Assembly (NCBI GenBank): GCA_002354205.1
Contig: DELD01000024.1
Coordinates: 25,075 to 80,108, forward strand
DNA length: 55,034 bases
Origin: Micavibrio sp. UBA2705
GTDB taxonomy: Bacteria > Pseudomonadota > Alphaproteobacteria > Micavibrionales > Micavibrionaceae
Direction: 5' to 3'
Within the stretch, counting starts at the first letter, position 1. The number at the start of each line of letters is the position of its first letter. Below the pieces are notes generated by a model. It was not told the origin of the DNA, did no database searches, and was given only the letters and a program-made list of their open reading frames with translations. Shown here piece after piece: positions 8,556-17,923 of this stretch. Made by a program: the position numbers and the translations under genes.

Positions 8556-9953
8556 TTATAGATCGTCCTCACATTTTAGGACAAGTTCTTCAAAGTGGTC
8601 ACCGCGATGTTCGAATGATTTATATTGGTCAAAAGACGCACAGGCCGGAGAAAATAAAACTGCGCCTGCGCCGCCTGGAGCGCCGCGCCGCTGCTGCGCC
8701 ATTTGATGCGCCTGCGCTACGGCAATATCGACAGTATGTGAAATTTCGAAATCGATATTGTTACGCTCCATCCATATGGCGAAATCTTCAGCCGCCTCGC
8801 CAATTAAAAACGCATGACGAATGCGTTCGCTATACTGTTCAAGTCCTTCAAGCCCACCATCTTTTGGCTGACCGCCGACAATCCAATATATATTACGCAA
8901 GCTGACCAAAGCGCGCTCTGATGCTTGCGCATTGGTTGCCTTACTATCATTGACGTAAGGCACGCCGTTAATGTTACGCACCAAATATTGGCGATGGCGC
9001 AGGCCTTCAAACTTATTATAGGCTTTTTCAAAGTCTTTTGACGACAGGTCAAAGCCGTAATGCAATGCTGCATATGCCGCAGCGGCATTTTGATGATTAT
9101 GCACCCCACCCATGCGCTTATTTTTATTAAGGTCGATTTCAATTTCCGCGCGGGCATCTTTTAAAATGCCGTCCTCAACAGTTATATCTGCCTTGCGCTC
9201 TGACATTGCAGCGACGGTAATGACCGTCCATGTTTCACTTGCGCGGATTTCATCTGCAATTTTCGCTGTATTGTCATCATCAATGCAAATCACCGCCAGC
9301 GGCATTTCATCATGCGGGCGCGAATCAAAAATACGTTTTTTTGCGGCAATATAACCATCAATGTCGCCATGGCGGTCTAAATGATCTGGCGTTATATTGA
9401 GCAATACAGAAACTTGCGGGCGCAGCGAGGGTGTAAGCTCCAACTGATACGATGAGAGTTCAAAAACCAAAAGGCCGTCTTTTTTTGGACGTTTTAAATC
9501 CATCACAGGCACACCAATATTCCCGCCAATTTGCGTATCGCGATGCTGCGCCATAATATGCCCAACAAGCGCCGTGGTGGTTGACTTGCCATTTGTCCCT
9601 GTAATGCCAATAAGCGGTGTGTCAGGGTCTAGCTGACGCAGCAGCTCAATATCACTAATCACTGGAATTTCAAGTTTTAATGCACGCTCCACCACAGGAT
9701 GAGGGCGCGGGAAATTATGAGGAATACCAGGGGACAAGACAAGCGCTGCGATACCTTTGAAATCAACATCTTCTTCAAATGCGCAAAGCTCTAACTTTGC
9801 ACGCTGCGCAGCGGCGCGCTGTTCTTCGTGGTTATCCCATACAGTTACATCAACTTTCGCTTTTTTCAACGCACGCGCGGCGCTCATCCCTGTACGACCA
9901 AGGCCAAGCACAGCATATTTCTTGCCTTGTAAATTTGCGAGTAAAGCGCTCAT
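8556..9953 (-). CDS. murD: UDP-N-acetylmuramoyl-L-alanine--D-glutamate ligase
   Basis: MurD adds D-Glu to UDP-MurNAc-L-Ala. It shows the N-terminal Rossmann loop VLGLGRTGMSAARAL, the P-loop GITGTNGKSTTTAL (about 116-129), the ELSSYQLE motif typical of MurD, the DHLDRHG segment and YVNDSKATN in the C-terminal domain. The length is 465 residues. The ATG at 9953 has a well-placed AAGGA. Upstream lies a secreted orphan gene that separates it from mraY, which is unusual for the dcw order. Confidence 0.96.
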   Translation of the reverse strand: MSALLANLQGKKYAVLGLGRTGMSAARALKKAKVDVTVWDNHEEQRAAAQRAKLELCAFEEDVDFKGIAALVLSPGIPHNFPRPHPVVERALKLEIPVISDIELLRQLDPDTPLIGITGTNGKSTTTALVGHIMAQHRDTQIGGNIGVPVMDLKRPKKDGLLVFELSSYQLELTPSLRPQVSVLLNITPDHLDRHGDIDGYIAAKKRIFDSRPHDEMPLAVICIDDDNTAKIADEIRASETWTVITVAAMSERKADITVEDGILKDARAEIEIDLNKNKRMGGVHNHQNAAAAYAALHYGFDLSSKDFEKAYNKFEGLRHRQYLVRNINGVPYVNDSKATNAQASERALVSLRNIYWIVGGQPKDGGLEGLEQYSERIRHAFLIGEAAEDFAIWMERNNIDFEISHTVDIAVAQAHQMAQQRRGAPGGAGAVLFSPACASFDQYKSFEHRGDHFEELVLKCEDDL

Positions 9954-9980
9954 GAACGTTCCTTTAAAAAAGCGATATAT

Positions 9981-10499
9981 CTATTCTGGACATTCCAAAT
10001 CATCAAGCATGTCTGATTGACGCTGATGTCCAATAAAAGAGATCGTGACTCCCACGCCTTGCGGGTCTGTATATTGCGTGACATTCCCCCCCCATTCAGG
10101 GTGAGACGCAAGTGTTGACGAAAGCGTTTCTTGATATTCTATAGACTGCGCCTTGTTTTCACACAGACATTCCGCATTGGTTTTCTCTTGATCCATACAA
10201 AGTTTTACGGCCTTAGACATCGCATTGGTCACCCTATCCAATGCTTGTAAGTCAAGCGTATCGACATATTCTGTAACATAGATGGGCTGAATTTCGATAA
10301 GCGTATCATCACCCGCTTCATCATGGGCCACCTCATCTTCAGCAACCGGCGGCGTTTCAGGGGCTTCAAACTTCTTATCTGGCGCAGCGACCGCTGTATC
10401 TTGGACAACGGCATCACCCGCTTGTTTAACATCAGCGAAGGTCGAAGACACACAAAGCGCTCCTAACAATATGAGGCTTAAAGTAAACAGCAGTTTCAT
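9981..10499 (-). CDS. Secreted four-cysteine protein of unknown function inside the dcw cluster
   Basis: I do not recognise a family. The 172-residue product starts with a signal peptide (about residues 1-22, with SSTFA before the likely cut), then an acidic, Pro/Ala/Glu-rich linker (about 25-70). A compact C-terminal part has cysteines at 101, 111, 113 and 170, an even number that suggests two periplasmic disulfides. An AAGGAC site precedes the ATG. The gene lies between mraY and murD in the same direction with short gaps (28 and 27 bases), so it is surely co-transcribed with the wall genes. A periplasmic role in wall synthesis or division is inferred from position alone. Confidence 0.8.
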   Translation of the reverse strand: MKLLFTLSLILLGALCVSSTFADVKQAGDAVVQDTAVAAPDKKFEAPETPPVAEDEVAHDEAGDDTLIEIQPIYVTEYVDTLDLQALDRVTNAMSKAVKLCMDQEKTNAECLCENKAQSIEYQETLSSTLASHPEWGGNVTQYTDPQGVGVTISFIGHQRQSDMLDDLECPE

Positions 10500-10527
10500 A
10501 ACGTCGCAGTCCTTTTTTTTAATGCCA

Positions 10528-11613
10528 TTAGCGTAGCTTTAACGTTGCAAGCCCTAAAATGGCCAATATGACAGAGATTATCCAGAAACGTATCACAATT
10601 GTTGGCTCTGACCAGCCCTTTTTCTCAAAATGATGATGAATAGGCGCCATGCGAAAAACCCGTTTTCCTGTCAGTTTAAATGATGCAACCTGCACAATAA
10701 CCGATAATGTCTCCATCACAAAAAGACCGCCGACAATCGCCAGAATTATTTCAGACTTCACCAACACAGCAATCGCGCCAAGCACACCGCCAAGAGACAG
10801 TGAACCTGTATCCCCCATGAAAATCATCGCTGGCGGTGCATTAAACCAAAGGAAGCCCATCGCCCCGCCAATAATCGCGCCGCAAAGAATAGAAAGCTCC
10901 CCTGCGCCCGGCACATATGAAATTTGCAAATATTCAGAAAAATCTACGCGACCCGTCAGATAAGCAATAAAGCCAAAACACGCTGCCGCAATAGCAACGG
11001 GAACAATAGCAAGGCCATCAAGGCCATCAGTTAAGTTCACCGCGTTTGATGCGCCAACCATAACCAGCATTGCCCATGGAATAAAGAACCACCATAAATC
11101 AATATATGTATGCTTCAAGAAAGGAATCGCCACGCCATGTGCAATTTCGCTAGGCAGCGCCAGGGTTGCTGCCACAGCAGCCACGCCGCTGATTAACAAT
11201 TGGCAAAGCAGTTTCAAACGTCCAGAAAGGCCGTCCGTATTCTTTTTGGTTAGCTTCAGATAATCATCGCCAAAACCAATCAGGCCGTAACCAACCAAAA
11301 CAAGCAAAGCAATCCAGATAAACGGATTAAAGAAATCCGCCCATAGTAGCGTGCTTACAGTGACCGAAATTAAGATCATCAAGCCGCCCATTGTCGGCGT
11401 ACCTGCTTTTTTGAAATGCGTTTCAGGTCCTTCTTTACGAATAGGCTGACCTTCTTTTTGTTTCGTACGCAGCCAGTTAATCAACGCGGGGCCAATAAGA
11501 AAGCTAATGACGAGCGACGTCATCAACGCTCCACCAGTACGAAATGTTTGATAATTGAATAAGTTAAAAAACTGGAGCTGGTCACCTAATGGCGCGAGAA
11601 GATTATAAAGCAT
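10528..11613 (-). CDS. mraY: Phospho-N-acetylmuramoyl-pentapeptide-transferase
   Basis: MraY moves phospho-MurNAc-pentapeptide from UDP onto undecaprenyl phosphate, making lipid I in the inner membrane. The 361 residues form about ten membrane helices. They keep GTPTMGGLMI (about 71-80), FGDDYLK with the Asp pair (116-117), NLTDGLDGLA (Asp196), FMGDTGSLSLGG (Asp268) and the late PIHHHFEKKGW loop. These are the known Mg and substrate residues. murF lies 24 bases upstream. Confidence 0.97.
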   Translation of the reverse strand: MLYNLLAPLGDQLQFFNLFNYQTFRTGGALMTSLVISFLIGPALINWLRTKQKEGQPIRKEGPETHFKKAGTPTMGGLMILISVTVSTLLWADFFNPFIWIALLVLVGYGLIGFGDDYLKLTKKNTDGLSGRLKLLCQLLISGVAAVAATLALPSEIAHGVAIPFLKHTYIDLWWFFIPWAMLVMVGASNAVNLTDGLDGLAIVPVAIAAACFGFIAYLTGRVDFSEYLQISYVPGAGELSILCGAIIGGAMGFLWFNAPPAMIFMGDTGSLSLGGVLGAIAVLVKSEIILAIVGGLFVMETLSVIVQVASFKLTGKRVFRMAPIHHHFEKKGWSEPTIVIRFWIISVILAILGLATLKLR

Positions 11614-11637
11614 AAAAAGAGATCGACCTTAAACTGG

Positions 11638-13065
11638 TTATTTTTCCTGTGTGTTTTTTGCTTTCTCGATCTCACGCATAGCTTCAACAACCACACCCAT
11701 TTTGGATGATTTAGACCCTTTGACCATGACCACATCACCTGGGATCAATGCGTCGGGAACAATCTGCGCAAGTTCGGTACTGGTTTCTTTATGCACTGCT
11801 TTTTGCTCTGGTGGCAATGCATCGTGCAGATTTTTCATCAATGACCCACAAGTATATACAAGGTCTATATTTGCCGCACGCAACGGCAAAGCAAGCTCCT
11901 CATGTGCTTTCTTCTCATTCGCGCCAAGCTCTAGCATATCGCCAAGAACCACAATGCGGCGACCGCCACGACCGGGATCAATAAGTGCTAAGACTTTAAA
12001 CCCTGCGCGCATAGATGTTGGCGATGCATTAAAACTATCGTCAATTAAAGTGATCGGGTTTTCAGGGTCGCCAGAAGCGATCATTTCACGTTTACCGCGC
12101 CCTTCTAATGGTTCATTGCGGGCGAGCGCTTTAATCGCCTTATCCAAGCTGCAATGACAAAGCTTTACTGCAAGCAGTGACGCCAGGGCATTCATGACTG
12201 TATGTTCACCGCCATGCGGCAAGAATAAATCACGCTGCTCACCGAGAATATTAATCTCAGCGCGCACACCATTACCGCCTTGAATGATATTTTTTGCATT
12301 TGCATCAGCATCGCAATTAATACCAAAACTGTATATCTGCTCTATACCTTCAGCGCGTGCATAATCTGACAAAACGTTAAAATACGCATCGTTTTGATTT
12401 AAAATTACAGCGCCACCACTTTCAACGCCGCTAAAGATCTCCGCCTTGGCTTCAGCGATCTCATCTGTACCGCCAGGGAAATGCTCCGTGTGGACAGCGG
12501 CAATATTGGTAATAATCGCAATATCAGGTTTGACCATTGCTGTTAGCGGTGTGATCTCACCGCTATGATTCATACCAATTTCAAACACACCATAATCTGT
12601 TCCTGCATGCATTGACGCCAAAGTGTAAGGCACACCAAGATGGTTATTATAAGAACCTTGCGCGGCATGAGTTTGGCCCTGCACATCATATACAGCTGCA
12701 AGCATTTCTTTCGTTGAAGACTTACCAACGCTCCCCGTAACGGCAATGACTTTCGCGCCGCTACGTGCGCGCGAAAATTCAGCCAAATCAAGCATAGCGT
12801 CAAAAGGATCTTCTACCAGAACAAGGGGGAAATCGTCCGCAACGCCAGTTGGGCGCTTTGAAACAATAGCGGCGACTGCGCCCTTTGCAAAAGCATCTGC
12901 AACATAATTATGCCCATCAAAATTATCACCACCAAGCGCGATGAATAAGTCTCCCTCGCCCACTGTACGGCTATCCATTGAAACGCCCATAGCAGCCCAA
13001 TTTTGGTTACCGCTTAACTTACCATCTGTTGCTTTTGCAACTTCTTTTGCTGACCATACTGTCAT
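11638..13065 (-). CDS. murF: UDP-N-acetylmuramoyl-tripeptide--D-alanyl-D-alanine ligase
   Basis: MurF attaches the D-Ala-D-Ala dipeptide made by Ddl to the UDP-MurNAc-tripeptide. It contains the N-terminal substrate motif SMDSRTVGEGDLFIAL, the P-loop VTGSVGKSSTKEML (about 109-122), the EIGMNHSGEI motif typical of MurF, and the IDDSFNASPTSM segment. It has 475 residues. The start follows the murE stop after a single base, so the two ligases are probably translated together. Confidence 0.97.
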   Translation of the reverse strand: MTVWSAKEVAKATDGKLSGNQNWAAMGVSMDSRTVGEGDLFIALGGDNFDGHNYVADAFAKGAVAAIVSKRPTGVADDFPLVLVEDPFDAMLDLAEFSRARSGAKVIAVTGSVGKSSTKEMLAAVYDVQGQTHAAQGSYNNHLGVPYTLASMHAGTDYGVFEIGMNHSGEITPLTAMVKPDIAIITNIAAVHTEHFPGGTDEIAEAKAEIFSGVESGGAVILNQNDAYFNVLSDYARAEGIEQIYSFGINCDADANAKNIIQGGNGVRAEINILGEQRDLFLPHGGEHTVMNALASLLAVKLCHCSLDKAIKALARNEPLEGRGKREMIASGDPENPITLIDDSFNASPTSMRAGFKVLALIDPGRGGRRIVVLGDMLELGANEKKAHEELALPLRAANIDLVYTCGSLMKNLHDALPPEQKAVHKETSTELAQIVPDALIPGDVVMVKGSKSSKMGVVVEAMREIEKAKNTQEK

Positions 13066-13066
13066 A

Positions 13067-14458
13067 TTACGCCTCTATATACGCCTTTCTTACTTCTTCA
13101 CTATCATCGAATGGTATTACTTCTTTGCCGATAGTTTGGCCTTGTTCATGGCCTTTCCCTGCGACAAGGAGAATGTCTTTTGCTTTAAGCATTTTTACGC
13201 CATGCTTAATGGCCTTTGCCCGCCCGCCTATTTCTTCGGCTTTTGGGAATCCTTTCATCATATCCGCACGTATTGCTGCGGGGTCTTCACTGCGTGGGTT
13301 ATCATCTGTAATGATGACATGATCCGCTATTTCGCCTGATATTTGCGCCATGGGCGCACGCTTCGCATTATCACGGTCGCCGCCGCAGCCAATAAGCGCA
13401 ACAAGCCTTCCCCCCGTTTCGACATGTGGCTTCAGCGCGGTAAGCACTGTTTTCAAAGCATCAGGCGTATGCGCATAATCAACAAAGACCTGTGCGCCTT
13501 TTGGGTGACCGTCTATTCTATCCATCCGCCCATGCACAGGGCTTAACGTTTCTAAGCGCGTGAGATTGCCAGCCAGATCATCAGGATAGGCCAAAGCAAG
13601 CGCGGCTAATGCGTTATAAAGCTGGAACGCGCCGAGCAGCGGCAAGACAAGGTTATGGCGCTGCGCGTCTATTTCGATTACCGCATGGATGCCTTCGGCA
13701 AATGGCGTAGCTGTGATAATTTTTAAATCCGCGCCCTTTTCGCCAAAAGTCACAACATTCAGTTTTCTCGCTTGTGCATAGGCGATAATTTCATCAGCCT
13801 CATCAATATCCGCGTTAATCACTGCGGGCGCATTTTCAGGCAACAAATCAAATATGCGCAGCTTGGCGCGTAAATATGCCCCCATAGTCTTGTGATAGTC
13901 TAAATGGTCATGGGTCAAATTGGTAAATGCCGCCGCGCTTATTTTTACGCCCGCAAGACGCTCTTGCTCTAAGCCATGCGAAGATGCTTCCAACGCCAAA
14001 TGCTTAACGCCCTTATGCGCCGCTTCGGCTAGCAGGCTATGCAACAACGCAGGGTCTAATGTCGTCAAGCTTGCGCCGCGGTCAAGCCCTGCGCCTTGCA
14101 TACCAATTGTACCGAGACTTACCGCATCCGCGCCCAAAAGCTGACGGACAAAATTAACGATAGAGCTTTTGCCGTTTGTCCCTGTGACCGCCATAATATG
14201 CTCTGGCTGCGCATCATAAAACGCGGCGCAAAGACGCGCATAATCAGCGCGAATATTCTGGCTTTCTTGCCACGTAAAATCACCTTCGGGGCGCGGCGTG
14301 CCTTGCGGCGCTAAAATATATGTCGCCCCTGCGTTTATTGCCGCGTCAATATAATCGCGTCCATCATGCGCTGCCCCCGGCAAGGCCGCGAATATCGCGC
14401 CTGCTTTAACCGCGCGGCTATCATTGGTAATCATGCTATAAGGGGATAAATCTATCAT
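13067..14458 (-). CDS. murE: UDP-N-acetylmuramoyl-tripeptide synthetase MurE (meso-DAP type)
   Basis: MurE adds the third stem-peptide residue. The P-loop AVTGTNGKSSIVNF (about 90-103), the THDHLDYH motif and the carbamylated-lysine region YLRAKLRIF are present. DNPR at about 386-389 is the motif that selects meso-diaminopimelate rather than lysine, so this organism very likely has DAP-type peptidoglycan. At 463 residues it is slightly short for the family. It follows ftsI by three bases. Confidence 0.96.
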   Translation of the reverse strand: MIDLSPYSMITNDSRAVKAGAIFAALPGAAHDGRDYIDAAINAGATYILAPQGTPRPEGDFTWQESQNIRADYARLCAAFYDAQPEHIMAVTGTNGKSSIVNFVRQLLGADAVSLGTIGMQGAGLDRGASLTTLDPALLHSLLAEAAHKGVKHLALEASSHGLEQERLAGVKISAAAFTNLTHDHLDYHKTMGAYLRAKLRIFDLLPENAPAVINADIDEADEIIAYAQARKLNVVTFGEKGADLKIITATPFAEGIHAVIEIDAQRHNLVLPLLGAFQLYNALAALALAYPDDLAGNLTRLETLSPVHGRMDRIDGHPKGAQVFVDYAHTPDALKTVLTALKPHVETGGRLVALIGCGGDRDNAKRAPMAQISGEIADHVIITDDNPRSEDPAAIRADMMKGFPKAEEIGGRAKAIKHGVKMLKAKDILLVAGKGHEQGQTIGKEVIPFDDSEEVRKAYIEA

Positions 14459-14461
14459 GGT

Positions 14462-16216
14462 TTAATGCTTGCCCCCTTTTAAAGAAATATAACGGTTGAG
14501 GCCTTCTGCAGGGTCTTTGCGCTCAGACGCATCCTTACTGCTAATCCCAACCATAGGCGCCATTGCTTCGATGATTGCGCCGACTGCAGGCGCTGCAACC
14601 CAGCCCGCCGTGGCATAACCAAATGTGCGCGCTTGCCCTTTGGGTTCATCAACCATAACAAACACAGCATAACGCGGCGCATCTATGGGGAAGACCCCCA
14701 AAAAAGACGAAATAAGGCGTTTACGGTCATAGCCGCGCCCTGTTTTTGATGGTTTTTCCGCCGTTCCCGTTTTACCGCCAATCAGCAGACCTTCAACATC
14801 GGCTGAACCGCCTGTACCATGCGTTACTACAAGGCGCAGCAAAGCGCGCATATTCTGCGCCGTTTTTTCTGACACTACGCGGATATATGTTGGCTCATCT
14901 TCAAAAGATTGTGCAATCAAATGCGGCGCGACTAAATTACCGCCATTAACAATTGACGCCGCGGCGCGAATAAGCTGCAACGGACTAACCGCGATGCCAT
15001 GCCCATAGGCTGTGGTTAAAGTATTAATTTCACGCCATGGATTAGGCACCAAGGGCGAAGCCACTTCTTTTATTTCAAAAGGCGGCGCGTCCATCAGACC
15101 CAAATCACGATAAAATGAACGTATATTATCCGTACCCACCATTTCCGCCATCTTGGCTGAACCAATATTCGATGAAACCATAAACACTTCGGGGACTGTC
15201 AAAATACGCTTTTCGGCGTGGTAGTCATGGATTTTGAAACGACCGCTTTCAATCGGCTTTCGCGCATCAAAACGGTGGCTCATCTTCACTTTTTTAAATT
15301 CAAACAAAGCCGCGGTTGAGAACAGCTTAAACGTTGAGCCAAGCTCATACACGCCTTGAGAGAAACGATTAAACATTTCAGGTGCATTCGGGTTAGGCGG
15401 ATTATTCGGATCATAATCAGGCAGCGAAACAGCGGCGAGAATATCGCCCGTTTCAACATCCATCACAATGCCTGCGCCAGCTTTGGCCTGAAATGATTTC
15501 ATCGCCTTGTTAATTTCGCGGTGCAAAACGTGCTGAACGCGGACATCTAAAGTTGTTTTTATTTCTGCCTTTTCGTCTTCGACATCTTGCGCGGTGAATT
15601 GCTGAGCGAGCTGCGCGTCAAGTCCGCGTTCAAGCCCCGAAACCCCCTTGCCGTCACGGTTGATCATTCCAACCAAATGAGACGTTAAATTCCCTTGCGG
15701 ATAAAAGCGGTGATCTTCTTGGCTATAAGCCAGCGCAGGCTCACCAACATCCAAGATGGCTTCTTGTTCTAAAGGCGTGACGCCGCGCTTAATCCACACA
15801 AAACGGCGCGGCATATTAAACTTTTTCAATAAATCTTCTGGCGTATATTCAGGGAATATTTTTGCCAGCTTGTCTGCCGCCGCCTGTTTATCAATTAAAC
15901 GTGCAGGATCAACATAAAGAGAGTCCGTTTTAAGGCTGGTCGCCAAAATCACGCCATTACGGTCGACAATATCACCACGGCGATATTCCGTATCTTGTGT
16001 GGCTCCCGTGCGCAGCGAAGCGCCTTTTTCCGTATCAACCGTTGGCAGTGCTTGCAGCACCATGAGGTCGGCAGCGCGTAGCCCCATAAATGCAAAACCC
16101 ACAATCGCGATAGTTTGAAACAGCACCAAACGCCCGCGCATCACCCGCAAGGCATGATCGCGATTATCACCAACGCGAATGCGCTGCTTACGAAAACGCA
16201 AATCTAAACCGTTCAT
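14462..16216 (-). CDS. ftsI: Septal peptidoglycan transpeptidase FtsI (class B PBP)
   Basis: FtsI (PBP3) crosslinks septal peptidoglycan as partner of FtsW. The 584-residue protein has a short basic cytoplasmic tail and one membrane helix (about 31-50), then the class B pedestal region with RGDIVDRNG (about 80-88). The transpeptidase domain follows, with active Ser294 in STFK, the SSN motif (about 348-350) and KTGT (482-485). The start overlaps the ftsL stop by four bases (ATGA). Confidence 0.96.
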   Translation of the reverse strand: MNGLDLRFRKQRIRVGDNRDHALRVMRGRLVLFQTIAIVGFAFMGLRAADLMVLQALPTVDTEKGASLRTGATQDTEYRRGDIVDRNGVILATSLKTDSLYVDPARLIDKQAAADKLAKIFPEYTPEDLLKKFNMPRRFVWIKRGVTPLEQEAILDVGEPALAYSQEDHRFYPQGNLTSHLVGMINRDGKGVSGLERGLDAQLAQQFTAQDVEDEKAEIKTTLDVRVQHVLHREINKAMKSFQAKAGAGIVMDVETGDILAAVSLPDYDPNNPPNPNAPEMFNRFSQGVYELGSTFKLFSTAALFEFKKVKMSHRFDARKPIESGRFKIHDYHAEKRILTVPEVFMVSSNIGSAKMAEMVGTDNIRSFYRDLGLMDAPPFEIKEVASPLVPNPWREINTLTTAYGHGIAVSPLQLIRAAASIVNGGNLVAPHLIAQSFEDEPTYIRVVSEKTAQNMRALLRLVVTHGTGGSADVEGLLIGGKTGTAEKPSKTGRGYDRKRLISSFLGVFPIDAPRYAVFVMVDEPKGQARTFGYATAGWVAAPAVGAIIEAMAPMVGISSKDASERKDPAEGLNRYISLKGGKH

Positions 16217-16617
16217 TGTGCGCCTCCATCATTTTGTGCTGAACTTTCATAATGTATCGGCGTTGATTTTGTTGATTGTGGCGCAGAATCTTCACCATGT
16301 TGCATGGCGCGCGCAAGTGGACGAGACGGTGTCAAAGGCTCAGGAATTTCTTCAACACGCCCTGTGACTTTTTCAATAGAGAGCTGATCAAAGTCTAAAA
16401 CTTTACGCGCGGCGGCCTCTAAACGGTCAGGGCGGTTAAGATACGACCACTCCGCTTTAAGGACTCGTTTATTTTCTTTGAATTGCTGCAAAGTATATTG
16501 TTTTTCAGCGAGTAGTTTCTCCTTACGCTGCACAGCCTGCGAAACTTGATAAAGCGTCATCGCTGAAATACCAAACAAAGCCACTAGAAAGATAAAAAAG
16601 ACGCGCCTTAAACTCAT
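16213..16617 (-). CDS. ftsL: Cell division protein FtsL-like
   Basis: A small bitopic protein in the ftsL position between rsmH and ftsI. After a few basic residues there is one membrane helix (about 5-22 in RRVFFIFLVALFGISAMTLY) and a Lys/Glu/Gln-rich coiled coil (about 28-60). Then comes LNRPDRLEAAARKVLDFDQL, which matches the FtsL end motif. The C-terminal tail is Pro/Ser-rich. FtsL sequences diverge strongly, so the name rests on topology and place. The ATG at 16617 overlaps the rsmH stop by one base (TGATG); a GTG directly before it would give the four-base form. Confidence 0.85.
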   Translation of the reverse strand: MSLRRVFFIFLVALFGISAMTLYQVSQAVQRKEKLLAEKQYTLQQFKENKRVLKAEWSYLNRPDRLEAAARKVLDFDQLSIEKVTGRVEEIPEPLTPSRPLARAMQHGEDSAPQSTKSTPIHYESSAQNDGGAQ

Positions 16618-17588
16618 CACACACCCTCCTTCTTATAATATGGCTCAGCCGTTCGCACAGCGCAGCGCAATTTAGCTGAGCGTGAACGCGGATTGATGCG
16701 TGTTTCTTCATCACTTGCAAGCACAGCTTTTTTACTTTTTAACGCCAATAACGGCTTTGGCTGATTTGCATCATGTGCTTCTGGCAAGTAACGTGAAACG
16801 GAGCGCTGCAAATCAGCCTGCGCGCGCATAAAGTTTTTAACAATGCGATCTTCAAGCGAATGAAAGGTTACAACAACTAAACGCCCTTCTGGCTTCAAAA
16901 GTTTTAACGCCGCCTCCATACCGCGTTCAAGTTCACCAAGCTCGTCATTCACCGCGATGCGCAGCGCCTGAAAAGTCCGTGCAGCGCGGTCCGATTTATC
17001 TTTTTTAGAATATGGCACGGCGCTGCGGACAATATCAGCAAGGCGCGCAGTGGTCGTAATAGGCTCTTCAGACCGCCCGATTGCAATGGCGCGGGCAACG
17101 CGGCGCGAATGGCGCTCTTCGCCATATTTATAAATAATATTTGCAAGCGCATCTTGTTCTGTTTCACGCACCATATCCGCAGCGCTTGGCAGGTCGGAGC
17201 TTGCCCCTTCCATACGCATATCAAGCGGCCCGTCTTTCGCATAAGAAAAACCGCGCTCTGCCAAATCAAGCTGCATAGACGACACACCAATATCAAGCAC
17301 CACACCGTCCAAAGCAGGCACATCTAGCAGCTTATCCATATCGCCAAAGCAGCCTTTGCGCAGGGTCAAACGTCCATTATATTCACCGAGCCAAGGGGCA
17401 GCCATTTCATGTGCCATCGGGTCACGATCAACACCGATAACCTGACAATTGGCCGCATCCGCAATGGCGCGCGAATAGCCGCCTGCGCCAAATGTACCAT
17501 CAAGATACACACCGCCATCCTCTGGCGCGAGCGCCGTGAGAACCTCTGGCAGCATTACAGGGATATGCGGACGATCAGGACTGCTCAT
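16617..17588 (-). CDS. rsmH: 16S rRNA (cytosine1402-N4)-methyltransferase RsmH
   Basis: RsmH (MraW) methylates C1402 of 16S rRNA with SAM. Motifs are HIPVMLPEVL at the N-terminus, the SAM loop YLDGTFGAGGYSRAI (about 28-42), VIGVDRDP, LDIGVSSMQLD, and the C-terminal TFHSLEDRIVKNF and INPRSRSAKLR segments. It has 323 residues. The ATG has a near-perfect GGAGGT site. It is the first gene of the dcw cluster here; mraZ, which usually precedes it, is absent. Confidence 0.97.
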   Translation of the reverse strand: MSSPDRPHIPVMLPEVLTALAPEDGGVYLDGTFGAGGYSRAIADAANCQVIGVDRDPMAHEMAAPWLGEYNGRLTLRKGCFGDMDKLLDVPALDGVVLDIGVSSMQLDLAERGFSYAKDGPLDMRMEGASSDLPSAADMVRETEQDALANIIYKYGEERHSRRVARAIAIGRSEEPITTTARLADIVRSAVPYSKKDKSDRAARTFQALRIAVNDELGELERGMEAALKLLKPEGRLVVVTFHSLEDRIVKNFMRAQADLQRSVSRYLPEAHDANQPKPLLALKSKKAVLASDEETRINPRSRSAKLRCAVRTAEPYYKKEGV

Positions 17589-17699
17589 TTAACACCTCCC
17601 CATATATGCATTGCCGCATGCGCCCGTATTTACGGCAGGCACAGCATCAAACATATAAAGATTCGCGAAGAGAAGCAGCGCCATGAACAGACGACCTTT

Positions 17700-17728
17700 C
17701 TTGTAGGTTTAGATATTTATGGTATCAA
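17700..17728 (-). promoter_or_regulatory. Candidate promoter of the dcw operon
   Basis: Minus-strand TTGATA (17728-17723) and TACAAG (17705-17700) are 17 bases apart and would start transcripts about 105 bases before rsmH. The match is modest. The 335-base gap 17589-17923 between divergent genes also holds three GANTC sites (17660, 17815, 17878) and an inverted repeat. I see no gene in it. Confidence 0.3.
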
Positions 17729-17796
17729 ATTTATAGGCAGGACGTCGAATTTGGGAATTGCGACGCGTATATATATTGGATAGCACGATTTACGCC

Positions 17797-17818
17797 ATTC
17801 GCAAAAATTTATGCGAAT
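17797..17818. repeat. Inverted repeat in the divergent dcw / desaturase promoter region
   Basis: ATTCGCA at 17797-17803 and TGCGAAT at 17812-17818 form a perfect 7-base inverted repeat around an 8-base A/T spacer, with a GAATC (GANTC) site overlapping the right arm. The spacing would suit a dimeric regulator. No regulator family is indicated. Confidence 0.4.
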
Positions 17819-17923
17819 CGGTTAAAAGAAAAGGCGGGGATAAATACGGAACTTGTTTTTTTAAGCCGTTCGCCATAGACTCTATATAGTGCGTTTTTTC
17901 AATTCTTTTTACAGGCAAACCAC

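Noticed and set aside
11651..12157. A 168-codon plus-strand frame antisense to murF
   Set aside because: murF is clear on the other strand with all motifs; the antisense frame is Ser/Arg-rich without family features.
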